From contig CAMBHV010000019.1 of assembly GCA_945867255.1 (NCBI GenBank), positions 1 through 11,325 on the forward strand: a DNA stretch of 11,325 bases, in the 5' to 3' direction. Below the pieces are notes generated by a model. It saw nothing but the letters and a program-made list of their open reading frames with translations. It did no database searches and was not told where the DNA came from. The stretch comes from an uncultured Clostridia bacterium. GTDB lineage: Bacteria > Bacillota > Clostridia > Oscillospirales > Ruminococcaceae. This document shows positions 1 through 6,041 of this stretch, in pieces (the first letter of the stretch is position 1; every line of letters starts with the position of its first letter). The translations under genes and the position numbers were made by a program.

Positions 1-853
1 AGGCGACACTTAAGTTGAACAGAAATCGTTCCAGAGGTTCATCCTTCTGAATGGGCTTTTGTGCGGCGCAAAAGCAGATGACAACAAATAAAAACAGCAA
101 GAGAGGAAATGTCTGCGGGTGAAACCGGGCATCGGAGTCAAGCGCGGTTCCAAAATACCATGCATATTTAGTGTTGGCGGCTGCTTTTTGCAGCAGCCAG
201 AGAAGCGGGGTGCGCAAGAGTGTGCCAAGCGCCAACAGACAGATGCTGAGTGATGGGGTCAACGGGATCCACACCAGAATATACAGTGGCAGGAAGATGA
301 GAACGGAGGAATGAAACAGATAGGCAGCCACAACGCACAGCGCATATTTCCAGAACGATTTCTGTGCCACAAAAATCAGTGATACAGAAATTAACGCCAG
401 AGCCGTGCTTTGCCTTACACCGTTCAGACTGATAAAGAACTGGCGGGATGCCACAAAAATAGCGATACTCAGCCATGGTGTGGGCGACAATTTCCAGACG
501 GAGACCCACAAAAAGCCGATGATCAGTGCAGAACTGATGATAAACACAGGCCAAGAACTGTCAAACAGTGCGGAGCAAATGCGGAAGATCAGCCAATAAG
601 CGAAGTCCCAGTCCATAGACTGGTGCAATCCCTGCTCGTGTTCCAGGAAAATTCTATGATAAATAGGCAGGTAATCCGTGCCCACATCGTAGCGAAACGC
701 CATGGCCAAAAACAGAGGTACAGCACTAAGGACGGCCAGCAGACGCCAGTTGCAGGGAACGCAATGATTCCCCTGCAGTGTACATTCTCTACTTTTTTGT
801 GCAAGCCAGGCAATCCAGACGCTGATACCGGTAACAGCACTGTAAAAAAGCAT
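1..853 (-). CDS. EpsG-family polytopic membrane protein, C-terminus off window edge
   Basis: Reading from the ATG at 853-851 gives 284 uninterrupted codons that run off the left edge, so the protein is 3'-truncated by the window and not broken. It is very hydrophobic, with many likely membrane segments (first at about residues 5-19). It carries the hallmarks of the EpsG family: RYDVGTDY at about 54-61, LNGVRQSTA near 143-151, and LFHSS near 179-183. EpsG proteins sit in exopolysaccharide or capsule loci and are thought to act in assembly or polymerisation of surface polysaccharide; the exact activity is not settled. The start is supported by AGGGGT seven bases upstream and by a promoter at 891-919. 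It follows the terminator of the catabolic operon and has its own promoter, so it is probably a separate transcription unit. Other frames here give only short fragments, which explains why the gene is easy to miss. Confidence 0.88.
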   Translation of the reverse strand, partial: MLFYSAVTGISVWIAWLAQKSRECTLQGNHCVPCNWRLLAVLSAVPLFLAMAFRYDVGTDYLPIYHRIFLEHEQGLHQSMDWDFAYWLIFRICSALFDSSWPVFIISSALIIGFLWVSVWKLSPTPWLSIAIFVASRQFFISLNGVRQSTALALISVSLIFVAQKSFWKYALCVVAAYLFHSSVLIFLPLYILVWIPLTPSLSICLLALGTLLRTPLLWLLQKAAANTKYAWYFGTALDSDARFHPQTFPLLLFLFVVICFCAAQKPIQKDEPLERFLFNLSVA

Positions 854-890
854 GGTAGATACCCCTGTTCCATACAAAAGTGATGGCTTC

Positions 891-919
891 AGTATAGCAT
901 GATTTTGAAAAGCTGTAAA
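891..919 (-). promoter_or_regulatory. Sigma-A-type promoter for the EpsG-family gene
   Basis: On the minus strand, TTTACA (919-914) lies 17 bases before TATACT (896-891). The -10 is preceded by TGC, making an extended -10. The predicted start near 885 gives a leader of roughly 30 bases before the ATG at 853. It lies just after the terminator at 935-971, so the EpsG gene is likely transcribed independently of the upstream operon. Confidence 0.75.
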
Positions 920-934
920 ACACAAACCTCTTCG

Positions 935-971
935 AATAATAAAAGCCTCGCAAAGCGAGGCTTTTATTATT
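935..971 (-). terminator. Intrinsic terminator of the epimerase/peptidase operon
   Basis: This is a perfect inverted repeat: arm AATAATAAAAGCCTCGC (935-951), loop AAA, arm 955-971. It lies four bases beyond the M24 peptidase stop codon. On the minus strand the GC-rich core GCCTCGC/GCGAGGC is followed by TTTTATTATT, the usual terminator layout. The symmetric A- and T-tracts would also let it work on the plus strand, but no plus-strand gene ends here. Confidence 0.9.
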
Positions 972-975
972 GTGA

Positions 976-2073
976 TTAATCCACCACGTGAAGGTCGTGG
1001 TCCAGTGGGGTAAGGCGTTCGGCACCATCGGCGTGGACAAACAGCAAGTCTTCGATGCGAACTCCAAAGCGACCGGGCAGATAGATGCCGGGTTCATCGG
1101 AAAAGACATTTCCCGCTTCAATGATGTGGCGGTTACCGGCGGAAAGATATGGATGTTCGTGCACATCCAGCCCAAGTCCATGGCCCAGGCGATGTGTGAA
1201 ATATGGCCCGTATCCGGCATTTTCAATGACACTGCGGGCAGCTTTGTCTACATCTTCACATGCTGTTCCCGGCTTTGCAGCTTCGAAAGCAGCCTGGTTG
1301 GCTGCACGCACAATGTCGTAAATATCTCGCAGGCCATCCGGTTCACGCTTGATGACAACGGTGCGGGTGGTATCGGCAATATAGCCTTCTCCGGTATTTT
1401 CCCCGCCGAAGTCGATTACTACGACATCGCCTGGCTGAATGACCGTGTTATCGGTAACGTGGTGTGGCAATGCACTGTTAGGGCCTGCGGCTACGATAGG
1501 AACACCATCCGGGGAATCCACCCCTTCTTCGTCGCTGTATTGCATCAGCAGCTTGCCTGCCTGCAGTTCTGTCATGCCGCAGATGCCGTGCTCCAAAAGA
1601 CGGGTCAAAGCACGGCAGCTGTTGGTCTGTACTTTTTTCAGAAGCTGATACTCGGTTTCGTCTTTTACCATACGCAGGCCGCGCATCAGCCCTTCCGCCG
1701 ATACCCATTGATAGTTTGGGCGCAGTGTCTGCATGCCAAGCAATACCCAACTGGGAACTGCGGTGCCTACAGCGGCTGTGCATTCTTTTTTTGGCAGCAG
1801 GCTTTCTGTGAGGGAAAAGGGGTCTTCGCCATCGCTCCATCCATGACAACACAAAAGTTGCCTTGTATCCTCTTTCAGGTTTCCAAGTTCAAAGATGGGA
1901 GAGATAAAGTGTACGTCTTCCATGGTAATGACGCAGCAGGCCAAGCGCTCAAACAGGTGGCCACGCATGCCAGTCAAATAGAATAGATCTGTGGAAGGCG
2001 TAAGCACCAGCAGATCGATGCCCTGATGGCGCATGGCCTTTCTGGCACGTGCAAGACGCTGTTCATAGATCAT
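976..2073 (-). CDS. M24 family metallopeptidase (Xaa-Pro dipeptidase / aminopeptidase P type)
   Basis: This 365-residue protein has the two-domain layout of prolidase and aminopeptidase P: an N-terminal creatinase-like domain (about 1-130) and a C-terminal pita-bread catalytic domain (about 138-355). All five metal ligands expected for M24 are visible: D221 (VIDFGG), D234 (ADTTRT), H298 (HRLGHGLG), E327 (SDEPGIY) and E341 (VRIEDLL). Histidines near 204-205 and 305-307 match substrate-site positions. Enzymes of this family cleave Xaa-Pro peptide bonds; some members are creatinases, and the sequence alone does not settle the substrate. It has no signal peptide, so it should be cytoplasmic. The start ATG at 2073 has AAAGGAAG upstream. 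It is last in the minus-strand operon, 40 bases after the fourth epimerase, and a terminator follows it at once. This context suggests it trims a peptide-linked substrate rather than general peptides. Confidence 0.9.
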   Translation of the reverse strand: MIYEQRLARARKAMRHQGIDLLVLTPSTDLFYLTGMRGHLFERLACCVITMEDVHFISPIFELGNLKEDTRQLLCCHGWSDGEDPFSLTESLLPKKECTAAVGTAVPSWVLLGMQTLRPNYQWVSAEGLMRGLRMVKDETEYQLLKKVQTNSCRALTRLLEHGICGMTELQAGKLLMQYSDEEGVDSPDGVPIVAAGPNSALPHHVTDNTVIQPGDVVVIDFGGENTGEGYIADTTRTVVIKREPDGLRDIYDIVRAANQAAFEAAKPGTACEDVDKAARSVIENAGYGPYFTHRLGHGLGLDVHEHPYLSAGNRHIIEAGNVFSDEPGIYLPGRFGVRIEDLLFVHADGAERLTPLDHDLHVVD

Positions 2074-2113
2074 GCAAAAAGTTCTTCCTTTCTAAATGAT
2101 TTTATGTGTTGTG

Positions 2114-2944
2114 TTACTTCGCCCTACGGGCAAGCAGCCAATCACGGCAGGCGCGCAGCGGGGTATCCGGATCCGGGTAATGAACAGCACCCCAAAGAGC
2201 AAGGCTGATTTTTCCGGGATATCCGTGCGCATCCAGCCGGGCAAGAGTGTCATCCAGGTCCATATTGCCCTGGCCCAGTGCGGCGCCGTCTGTGTCAGAA
2301 AAATGCACATGCGCCAGTTGTCCGAAAGCCTGGTAATAGTCGTCTACATCCGTTCCGTGCTCCAGCGCCAGGGGAATATCCATACATGCTTCCACGCCGG
2401 TCTCTTTCACAAACCGGGAAAGGCGTGGCAAGGTGTTGCAAAGCAGGCTGACGGTGGAATCCTGTTCTTCCATGGCAACGCGCACGCCAAGGGGCTTTGC
2501 ATACTCGGCCAGCTGCTGTACGGCCTGTATGGCACGAAGCGTATCCGTCTCAGTGAAATCGTTCACGAACACCCAGCCGGGCGTCAGCATCATGATGGGG
2601 GCACCGAATGCTGCGGCATCCTCCAGGCAGCGGCGCATGAAATCCATGCTTTGCGTTTGGATATATGCATTGGGCGAAGCAATATTCACGGGGTATTGCC
2701 GGATCTGTTCCGGGTGATATACTGCCATGGAAAGCCCCCGTGAAGAAAGCATGGAACAAATCTCCTGCACGCGCCGCTCACGACTGGCTGTGTCATAATC
2801 ATCCAGACAATAATGCGGCGAGGCGCCCCAGAGTTCGATGCTGGAAAAACCATTGGCCGCAATGGCATCTAGTCCATATTCCAGGGTGTGGTGCAGGAAA
2901 GGTGCTGTCAGCACACAAAAGCGGGACATGTCCAGTTTATTCAT
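2114..2944 (-). CDS. Sugar phosphate isomerase/epimerase-like TIM barrel, paralogue D (one metal ligand missing)
   Basis: This 276-residue member of the xylose-isomerase-like TIM barrel (AP endonuclease 2) family is the most divergent of the four tandem paralogues. Three metal-ligand positions can be aligned: E159 (VAMEE), D189 (CMDIP) and H214 (HVHFSDTDG). The fourth, a glutamate in the other three copies, is A249 here (KISLALWG, where the others read ITMEMANG, FSQELTDG and LGQEITDG). It also lacks the YGHxxWGDG segment; instead it has DTDGA...GQGNMDL, which I find closest to the DSDGA...PGEGKMPL stretch of E. coli FrlC (fructoselysine 3-epimerase, recalled from memory). It may be inactive, metal-altered or a regulatory partner. 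The ATG at 2944 overlaps the previous gene's stop by four bases (ATGA), so the two are translationally coupled; GGAGGTGA lies upstream. Confidence 0.85.
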   Translation of the reverse strand: MNKLDMSRFCVLTAPFLHHTLEYGLDAIAANGFSSIELWGASPHYCLDDYDTASRERRVQEICSMLSSRGLSMAVYHPEQIRQYPVNIASPNAYIQTQSMDFMRRCLEDAAAFGAPIMMLTPGWVFVNDFTETDTLRAIQAVQQLAEYAKPLGVRVAMEEQDSTVSLLCNTLPRLSRFVKETGVEACMDIPLALEHGTDVDDYYQAFGQLAHVHFSDTDGAALGQGNMDLDDTLARLDAHGYPGKISLALWGAVHYPDPDTPLRACRDWLLARRAK

Positions 2945-3789
2945 ACCAGGTCACCTCCGTCAAAGTGTGCGCGCAGTGTTTCAATATTGGCGCGATAATG
3001 AGGCTCCGGATCCAGCATGTAACTGCCGTTTGCCATTTCCATGGTGATGGTGCGCGTATAGTTGTATTTGCGCATGGCGTTAAGATGTGCGTCCAGGTCC
3101 TGCGTGCCATCGCCCCATTTCATGTGGCCGGTGGGGCGGCCGTCGTTCAAATGAATATGAGCGATTTTGTCACCCATCAGGGCAAAGTATTGTTCTAGAG
3201 TTTCTCCGGCATAAGCCACCGGCACCGTATCGATACAGCACTTCAGATAGGGAGAATCGAGTTCCGTCACCATCCGGAATTGATCGACCCGATTGGTAGC
3301 AAGGCGGGATTCCCGCGGGTTCAGGTTCTCATACATCAGAGTTACGCCATATTTTTCACCATGACGCACCAGCTTTTCCACGGAATCTCGTCCGCAGGCA
3401 TATCCTACAGAAAATGGCTTGTCCCAATATGGGCGGCCCGGGCAAAGCAGCATCTGCGGGCATTCCAGTTCAGCTGCAGCCTCGATAAAGCGCTTATATT
3501 GCTCCACTGTTTTGTTGCGGATGTGAGCCTCCGGCGCGGCGATGTTGACCGCATAGGTGTTTTCTTCCGGCATTAAGGAGACTACCTGAAAACCACGCTG
3601 TCTTAAAAGTTTTTTCATAGCTGGTGCCGGGTTTGTGTCTCCGTCATAAAAATGAAAATGCGTACTGCATCCATACAACTCCAGCCGGTGGATGCCCAAA
3701 CGATCCATGGAATCCAGAAAATAATCAAACGAAAAGTGCATATACACCATATTGGTGGCAGCAAGCTGGTTCATCAACAGCCGGGACAT
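2941..3789 (-). CDS. Sugar phosphate isomerase/epimerase, paralogue C
   Basis: This 282-residue TIM barrel belongs to the same epimerase family as its neighbours (tagatose 3-epimerase, IolE and FrlC relatives). The metal-site residues are complete: E154 (LMYENLNPRES), D187 (CCIDTVP), H213 (HIHLNDGRP) and E251 (ITMEMANGSY). It keeps the DGRPTGHMKWGDG segment shared with paralogue A, where the arginine matches the substrate-contacting Arg position of tagatose 3-epimerase. Family members abstract and return a proton at C3 or C5 of ketoses, or isomerise sugars, using a divalent metal. The substrate here is unknown. The start ATG at 3789 lies behind AAGGGGG, 14 bases after the previous gene's stop. 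Its stop overlaps the next start by four bases. Confidence 0.88.
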   Translation of the reverse strand: MSRLLMNQLAATNMVYMHFSFDYFLDSMDRLGIHRLELYGCSTHFHFYDGDTNPAPAMKKLLRQRGFQVVSLMPEENTYAVNIAAPEAHIRNKTVEQYKRFIEAAAELECPQMLLCPGRPYWDKPFSVGYACGRDSVEKLVRHGEKYGVTLMYENLNPRESRLATNRVDQFRMVTELDSPYLKCCIDTVPVAYAGETLEQYFALMGDKIAHIHLNDGRPTGHMKWGDGTQDLDAHLNAMRKYNYTRTITMEMANGSYMLDPEPHYRANIETLRAHFDGGDLV

Positions 3790-3803
3790 TCTACACGCCC
3801 CCT

Positions 3804-4640
3804 TTACTCTGTATACATGCGCAGATTACGCATGTTTCGCTGGTCGTGATAGAAGGGATCATCAAAATAACTTCCATCTGTCAGCTCCTGGCTGAATAAG
3901 CCGGTGTAGCCGTTATCCAGAAATGCGCAAAGCATGTCGTGCAGGTTCTGTTTGCCATCACCCCACACATAATGGCCGTATGGGTCGCAATCCTGGAAAT
4001 GGCTGTGGATGATATTCTCTGCACCAAATGTGTCAAACCAGCGTTGTACAGTCTCGCCTTGCACACACATGGCGGTGAGGTCGATCATGACCTTAAAATT
4101 GGGATGATTTACGGTGTCAAACAAGCGCTTGATCTGGTCTAACCGGTAGCCAATGCGCGTTTCCTGTGGTCGAAGAGATTCACATGCAATCGTCATACCA
4201 TACTCTTTGGCTACTTCAGCCAGACGGCTGTGCATTTCGGCGGCACGCTTGAATCCTTCTTCCTCCGGTTCGTTCCAATATCCCCAGCCACTGTTGGCCT
4301 CCAGAATTTTAGCGCCAAGTTCTGCCCCAAAACGGATCCCGTTGGAAAAATAGCGGAATGTACGGTCTATGGCTTCCGGTTCTTTTACAGCAAACTGATA
4401 TCCATAGCCGCAGTTTTCCGGCGTGAACACCGGGCAGGAAAGGCCGCGTTCCTCCAGCTTCCGCCGGATCGGGGCGGGGTCCTGATATCCATATTCATCC
4501 ATCCACAGGCCCTGATGGGCAGAAAGAAGTTCTACGTTTTTGATGCCCAGCTTTGCCTGGCAGTCCAGAAAATAATCCAACGTATAGTTATTATAATGAA
4601 GGCTCAAAACGGAGATCCTGCTGATATCGATCAATTTCAT
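3804..4640 (-). CDS. Sugar phosphate isomerase/epimerase, paralogue B
   Basis: This 278-residue TIM barrel is a paralogue of its neighbours. The metal-site residues are E154 (IACESLRPQET), D187 (VMIDLTA), H214 (IHSHFQD) and E252 (LFSQELTDGSY). With paralogue A it shares DYFLxCQ near 22-28, WxDxxGYQD near 46-54, VFTPE near 71-75, and a C-terminal YFxDP...RNM stretch, so A and B look like the closest pair. Where A and C read DGRP it reads DCDP, so the arginine at that position is absent; this may mean a different sugar or phosphate contact. A clear AAGGAGGT precedes the ATG at 4640. The gene begins 12 bases after the stop of paralogue A, inside one operon. The substrate cannot be told from the sequence. 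Confidence 0.88.
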   Translation of the reverse strand: MKLIDISRISVLSLHYNNYTLDYFLDCQAKLGIKNVELLSAHQGLWMDEYGYQDPAPIRRKLEERGLSCPVFTPENCGYGYQFAVKEPEAIDRTFRYFSNGIRFGAELGAKILEANSGWGYWNEPEEEGFKRAAEMHSRLAEVAKEYGMTIACESLRPQETRIGYRLDQIKRLFDTVNHPNFKVMIDLTAMCVQGETVQRWFDTFGAENIIHSHFQDCDPYGHYVWGDGKQNLHDMLCAFLDNGYTGLFSQELTDGSYFDDPFYHDQRNMRNLRMYTE

Positions 4641-4652
4641 ATGCGCACCTCC

Positions 4653-5486
4653 TTATGCAAAAAACGGCTCAAATGCTGCCATGTTGCGGCGGTCAGCTTC
4701 GCGAGGGTCTGCGAAGTAACGGCCGTCTGTGATCTCCTGGCCAAGGTACCCCTCATACCCATATTGGTTCATCAGTGCAATATAATCTGCCATGGGGTGC
4801 AGGCCGTCCCCCCACACAAGATGCCCGTAAGGGCGTCCGTCCACAAAATGCATGTGGCGGATATCGCTGCCTAAAGTTTCAAACCATTCCTTCACGGTTT
4901 CCCCTGCCACACCAACAGCGGTGAGATCCAGAGCGGCCTTCACATTTGGATGGTCGACTGCTTTCAAAAGGCGCGCAAGTTCCGGAAGCCTGATGATCAT
5001 GCGGGATTCTTCCGGGCGAACCGTTTCCACCGCCAGTGTCACATCATTGTCTGCGGCAACCGGGGCCAGGATGCGCAGCATATTTACCGCGCGTTCGAAT
5101 ACACGTTCCGGATCCTCGTTCCAATCGCAGCCGCAGCAGTTGGTAAGCATGACCTTGGCGCCCACTTCGCCGGCAGCTTTGATCCCATTGGTATAGTAAC
5201 CTACAGCACGTTTGCGTGCATATTCATCATGAGCGCACAGAAGATAATTGTACATGGCGCATTCTGGTGTGAATACGCCAATTTTCAGCCCATGAGCCTC
5301 CACTTTTTTCTTTAATTCACTGGTGTCCTGATACCCGTGATCATCCAGCCAAAAATGTGGGCGGCCGCACCACATTTCGATGGTTTTGAATCCGAGTTCC
5401 TGTTGGCACTCCAGAAAATAGTCAAAGGAATGGTACATATAGTGAATTCCCATTCCAGCTACCTGATCGCGCCTGATATGTGGCAT
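4653..5486 (-). CDS. Sugar phosphate isomerase/epimerase, paralogue A (first gene of minus operon)
   Basis: This 277-residue xylose-isomerase-like TIM barrel is the first gene after the minus-strand promoter. I chose the ATG at 5486 over the in-frame ATG at 5555 because AAGGAGGA sits six bases before 5486. The resulting length also matches the 276-282 residues of the three paralogues, and the 23 extra residues look like translated leader. Metal ligands are complete: E154 (LAVETVRPEES), D187 (AALDLTA), H213 (RHMHFVDGRP) and E251 (LGQEITDGRY), with R218 and the YGHLVWGDG segment. The N-terminal IEMWCGRPH and FTPE...YNY motifs recall FrlC, the fructoselysine 3-epimerase (E.W.GRPH and YTPE in my memory of it). 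A role as a ketose or Amadori-compound epimerase is therefore plausible but unproven. Confidence 0.89.
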   Translation of the reverse strand: MPHIRRDQVAGMGIHYMYHSFDYFLECQQELGFKTIEMWCGRPHFWLDDHGYQDTSELKKKVEAHGLKIGVFTPECAMYNYLLCAHDEYARKRAVGYYTNGIKAAGEVGAKVMLTNCCGCDWNEDPERVFERAVNMLRILAPVAADNDVTLAVETVRPEESRMIIRLPELARLLKAVDHPNVKAALDLTAVGVAGETVKEWFETLGSDIRHMHFVDGRPYGHLVWGDGLHPMADYIALMNQYGYEGYLGQEITDGRYFADPREADRRNMAAFEPFFA

Positions 5487-5492
5487 GCAAAC

Positions 5493-5500
5493 TCCTCCTT
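5493..5500 (-). promoter_or_regulatory. Strong ribosome binding site deciding the start of paralogue A
   Basis: On the minus strand AAGGAGGA is followed by six bases and then ATG (5486). This decides against the longer in-frame start at 5555, which has no comparable site close to it. Confidence 0.85.
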
Positions 5501-5526
5501 CAATGTAATAAGATAAGAATATATTT

Positions 5527-5546
5527 TTCTCAGTTTTGGCTGAGAA
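5527..5546. repeat. Small hairpin in the minus-strand leader
   Basis: TTCTCAG (5527-5533) and CTGAGAA (5540-5546) form a seven-base stem around a six-base loop, about 40 bases before the start of paralogue A. On the minus strand it is followed by A-rich sequence, so it is not a terminator. It could shape the leader RNA or be chance in AT-rich DNA. Confidence 0.4.
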
Positions 5547-5662
5547 CCGTTCCAATGATTTAAGGTTGGCAAAGCGAAATGTTGTGCGCTGATGAAGGGC
5601 AAAATCTTATGAAATGATTCAAAAATCAGAATACAATCAGAAAATAAAGAAAAAACATGAAA

Positions 5663-5693
5663 CTTATTGAAATGTTTTGAAAACATTTATAAG
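5663..5693. repeat. 19-base perfect palindrome with outer arms, candidate operator or RNA hairpin
   Basis: AAATGTTTT (5670-5678), a central G, and AAAACATTT (5680-5688) make a perfect 9+1+9 palindrome. CTTAT (5663-5667) and ATAAG (5689-5693) extend it, with a two-base bulge on the left. It lies in the minus-strand leader, downstream of the promoter at 5803-5832. It may be a protein-binding operator acting as a roadblock, or an RNA structure. It does not look like a terminator because the stem is almost all A and T. Confidence 0.5.
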
Positions 5694-5711
5694 AAGAATT
5701 CAAGGAAAAAG

Positions 5712-5739
5712 AACTCGTTTGTTAATTTTCAAACGAGTT
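5712..5739. repeat. 10-bp inverted repeat in the minus-strand leader, possible attenuator
   Basis: AACTCGTTTG (5712-5721) and CAAACGAGTT (5730-5739) form a ten-base stem around an eight-base loop. Read on the minus strand it is followed by CTTTTTCC, a short T-run, so it could act as a weak intrinsic terminator about 60 bases into the leader. On the plus strand it is followed by G-rich sequence and only later by T-runs. Alternatives are an operator or an RNA-stability hairpin. Confidence 0.5.
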
Positions 5740-5802
5740 GGGGGACATGTGGGTTTTATTTTTTTGTAAAAAACAGGAATTTGCGGAAAAACCAATGATT
5801 TT

Positions 5803-5832
5803 ACTATATCATAAGTGCAATACGGTTGTCAA
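5803..5832 (-). promoter_or_regulatory. Sigma-A promoter of the epimerase/peptidase operon
   Basis: On the minus strand a consensus TTGACA (5832-5827) is followed by an 18-base spacer and TATAGT (5808-5803), with TGA before the -10 (extended -10). Predicted transcription begins near 5796, leaving an unusually long leader of about 310 bases before the ATG at 5486. Confidence 0.75.
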
Positions 5833-5870
5833 AAAATTTCATATTATAACGAATTTGTTTCAATTTTCTC

Positions 5871-5899
5871 TTGCAATAGAAGAAAAACTATGCTATCAT
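5871..5899 (+). promoter_or_regulatory. Sigma-A promoter of the btpA-kinase-regulator-transporter operon
   Basis: TTGCAA (5871-5876), a 17-base spacer and TATCAT (5894-5899), with TGC before the -10 (extended -10). The predicted start near 5906 gives a leader of about 135 bases before the ATG at 6042. It stands back to back with the minus-strand promoter. Confidence 0.65.
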
Positions 5900-5963
5900 T
5901 AGTCACAATAATTTCATAGATTTGTACTTTTGATGGTTTTTTCGGGCGTGCTGTCATTAGATT

Positions 5964-6021
5964 GTGAAATAATTTGCATCTTTGTGAAAAACGACGAAAA
6001 ATAAAGTGAAAAGTACGAAAA
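5964..6021 (+). promoter_or_regulatory. Candidate DeoR-type operator: phased GTGAAA / ACGAAAA repeats
   Basis: GTGAAA occurs at 5964, 5984 and 6006, spacings of 20 and 22 bases, about two helical turns each. ACGAAAA occurs at 5994-6000 and 6015-6021. Read on the minus strand these are TTTC-containing direct repeats, a pattern described for some DeoR-family regulators such as AgaR. They sit between the plus-strand promoter and the first gene, where a repressor could block transcription. The link to the DeoR-family gene at 8436 is inference. Confidence 0.4.
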
Positions 6022-6041
6022 TGAAAAGGAGTATATGAACA

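Larger units (their letters stand above)
5487..6041. promoter_or_regulatory. AT-rich divergent control region between the two operons
   Basis: This 555-base stretch contains no convincing gene. It is much richer in A and T than the flanking genes. It holds the two back-to-back promoters, with -35 boxes 38 bases apart. On the minus side there is an untranslated leader of about 310 bases with two clear inverted repeats. On the plus side there is a leader of about 135 bases with repeated GTGAAA and ACGAAAA words. The sub-features are listed separately. Confidence 0.8.

Noticed and set aside
1..880. Apparent broken gene: short overlapping open frames on both strands
   Set aside because: One minus-strand frame is open from 853 to the window edge and reads as a typical EpsG-family protein. 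The short frames are shadows; there is no frameshift.
988..1986. Long plus-strand open frame (332 codons) opposite the M24 peptidase
   Set aside because: It lies wholly antisense to a gene with complete catalytic motifs and has no recognisable motifs of its own.
976..2073. Creatinase instead of peptidase
   Set aside because: All five M24 metal ligands are intact, as in prolidase and aminopeptidase P; creatinases generally do not keep the complete metal set.
2114..5486. C-glycoside deglycosidase alpha subunits
   Set aside because: Those enzymes also use this barrel fold, but they come with a small beta subunit gene (DUF6379 type) and usually an oxidoreductase. Neither is in the window.
5487..5555. 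Longer start for paralogue A at 5555
   Set aside because: It lacks a nearby ribosome binding site, adds 23 residues absent from the paralogues, and 5486 has a strong site at the right distance.
5712..5739. Terminator of a plus-strand gene
   Set aside because: No plus-strand gene ends upstream of it, and the T-run on the plus strand is too far from the stem. A minus-strand attenuator is kept only as a possibility.
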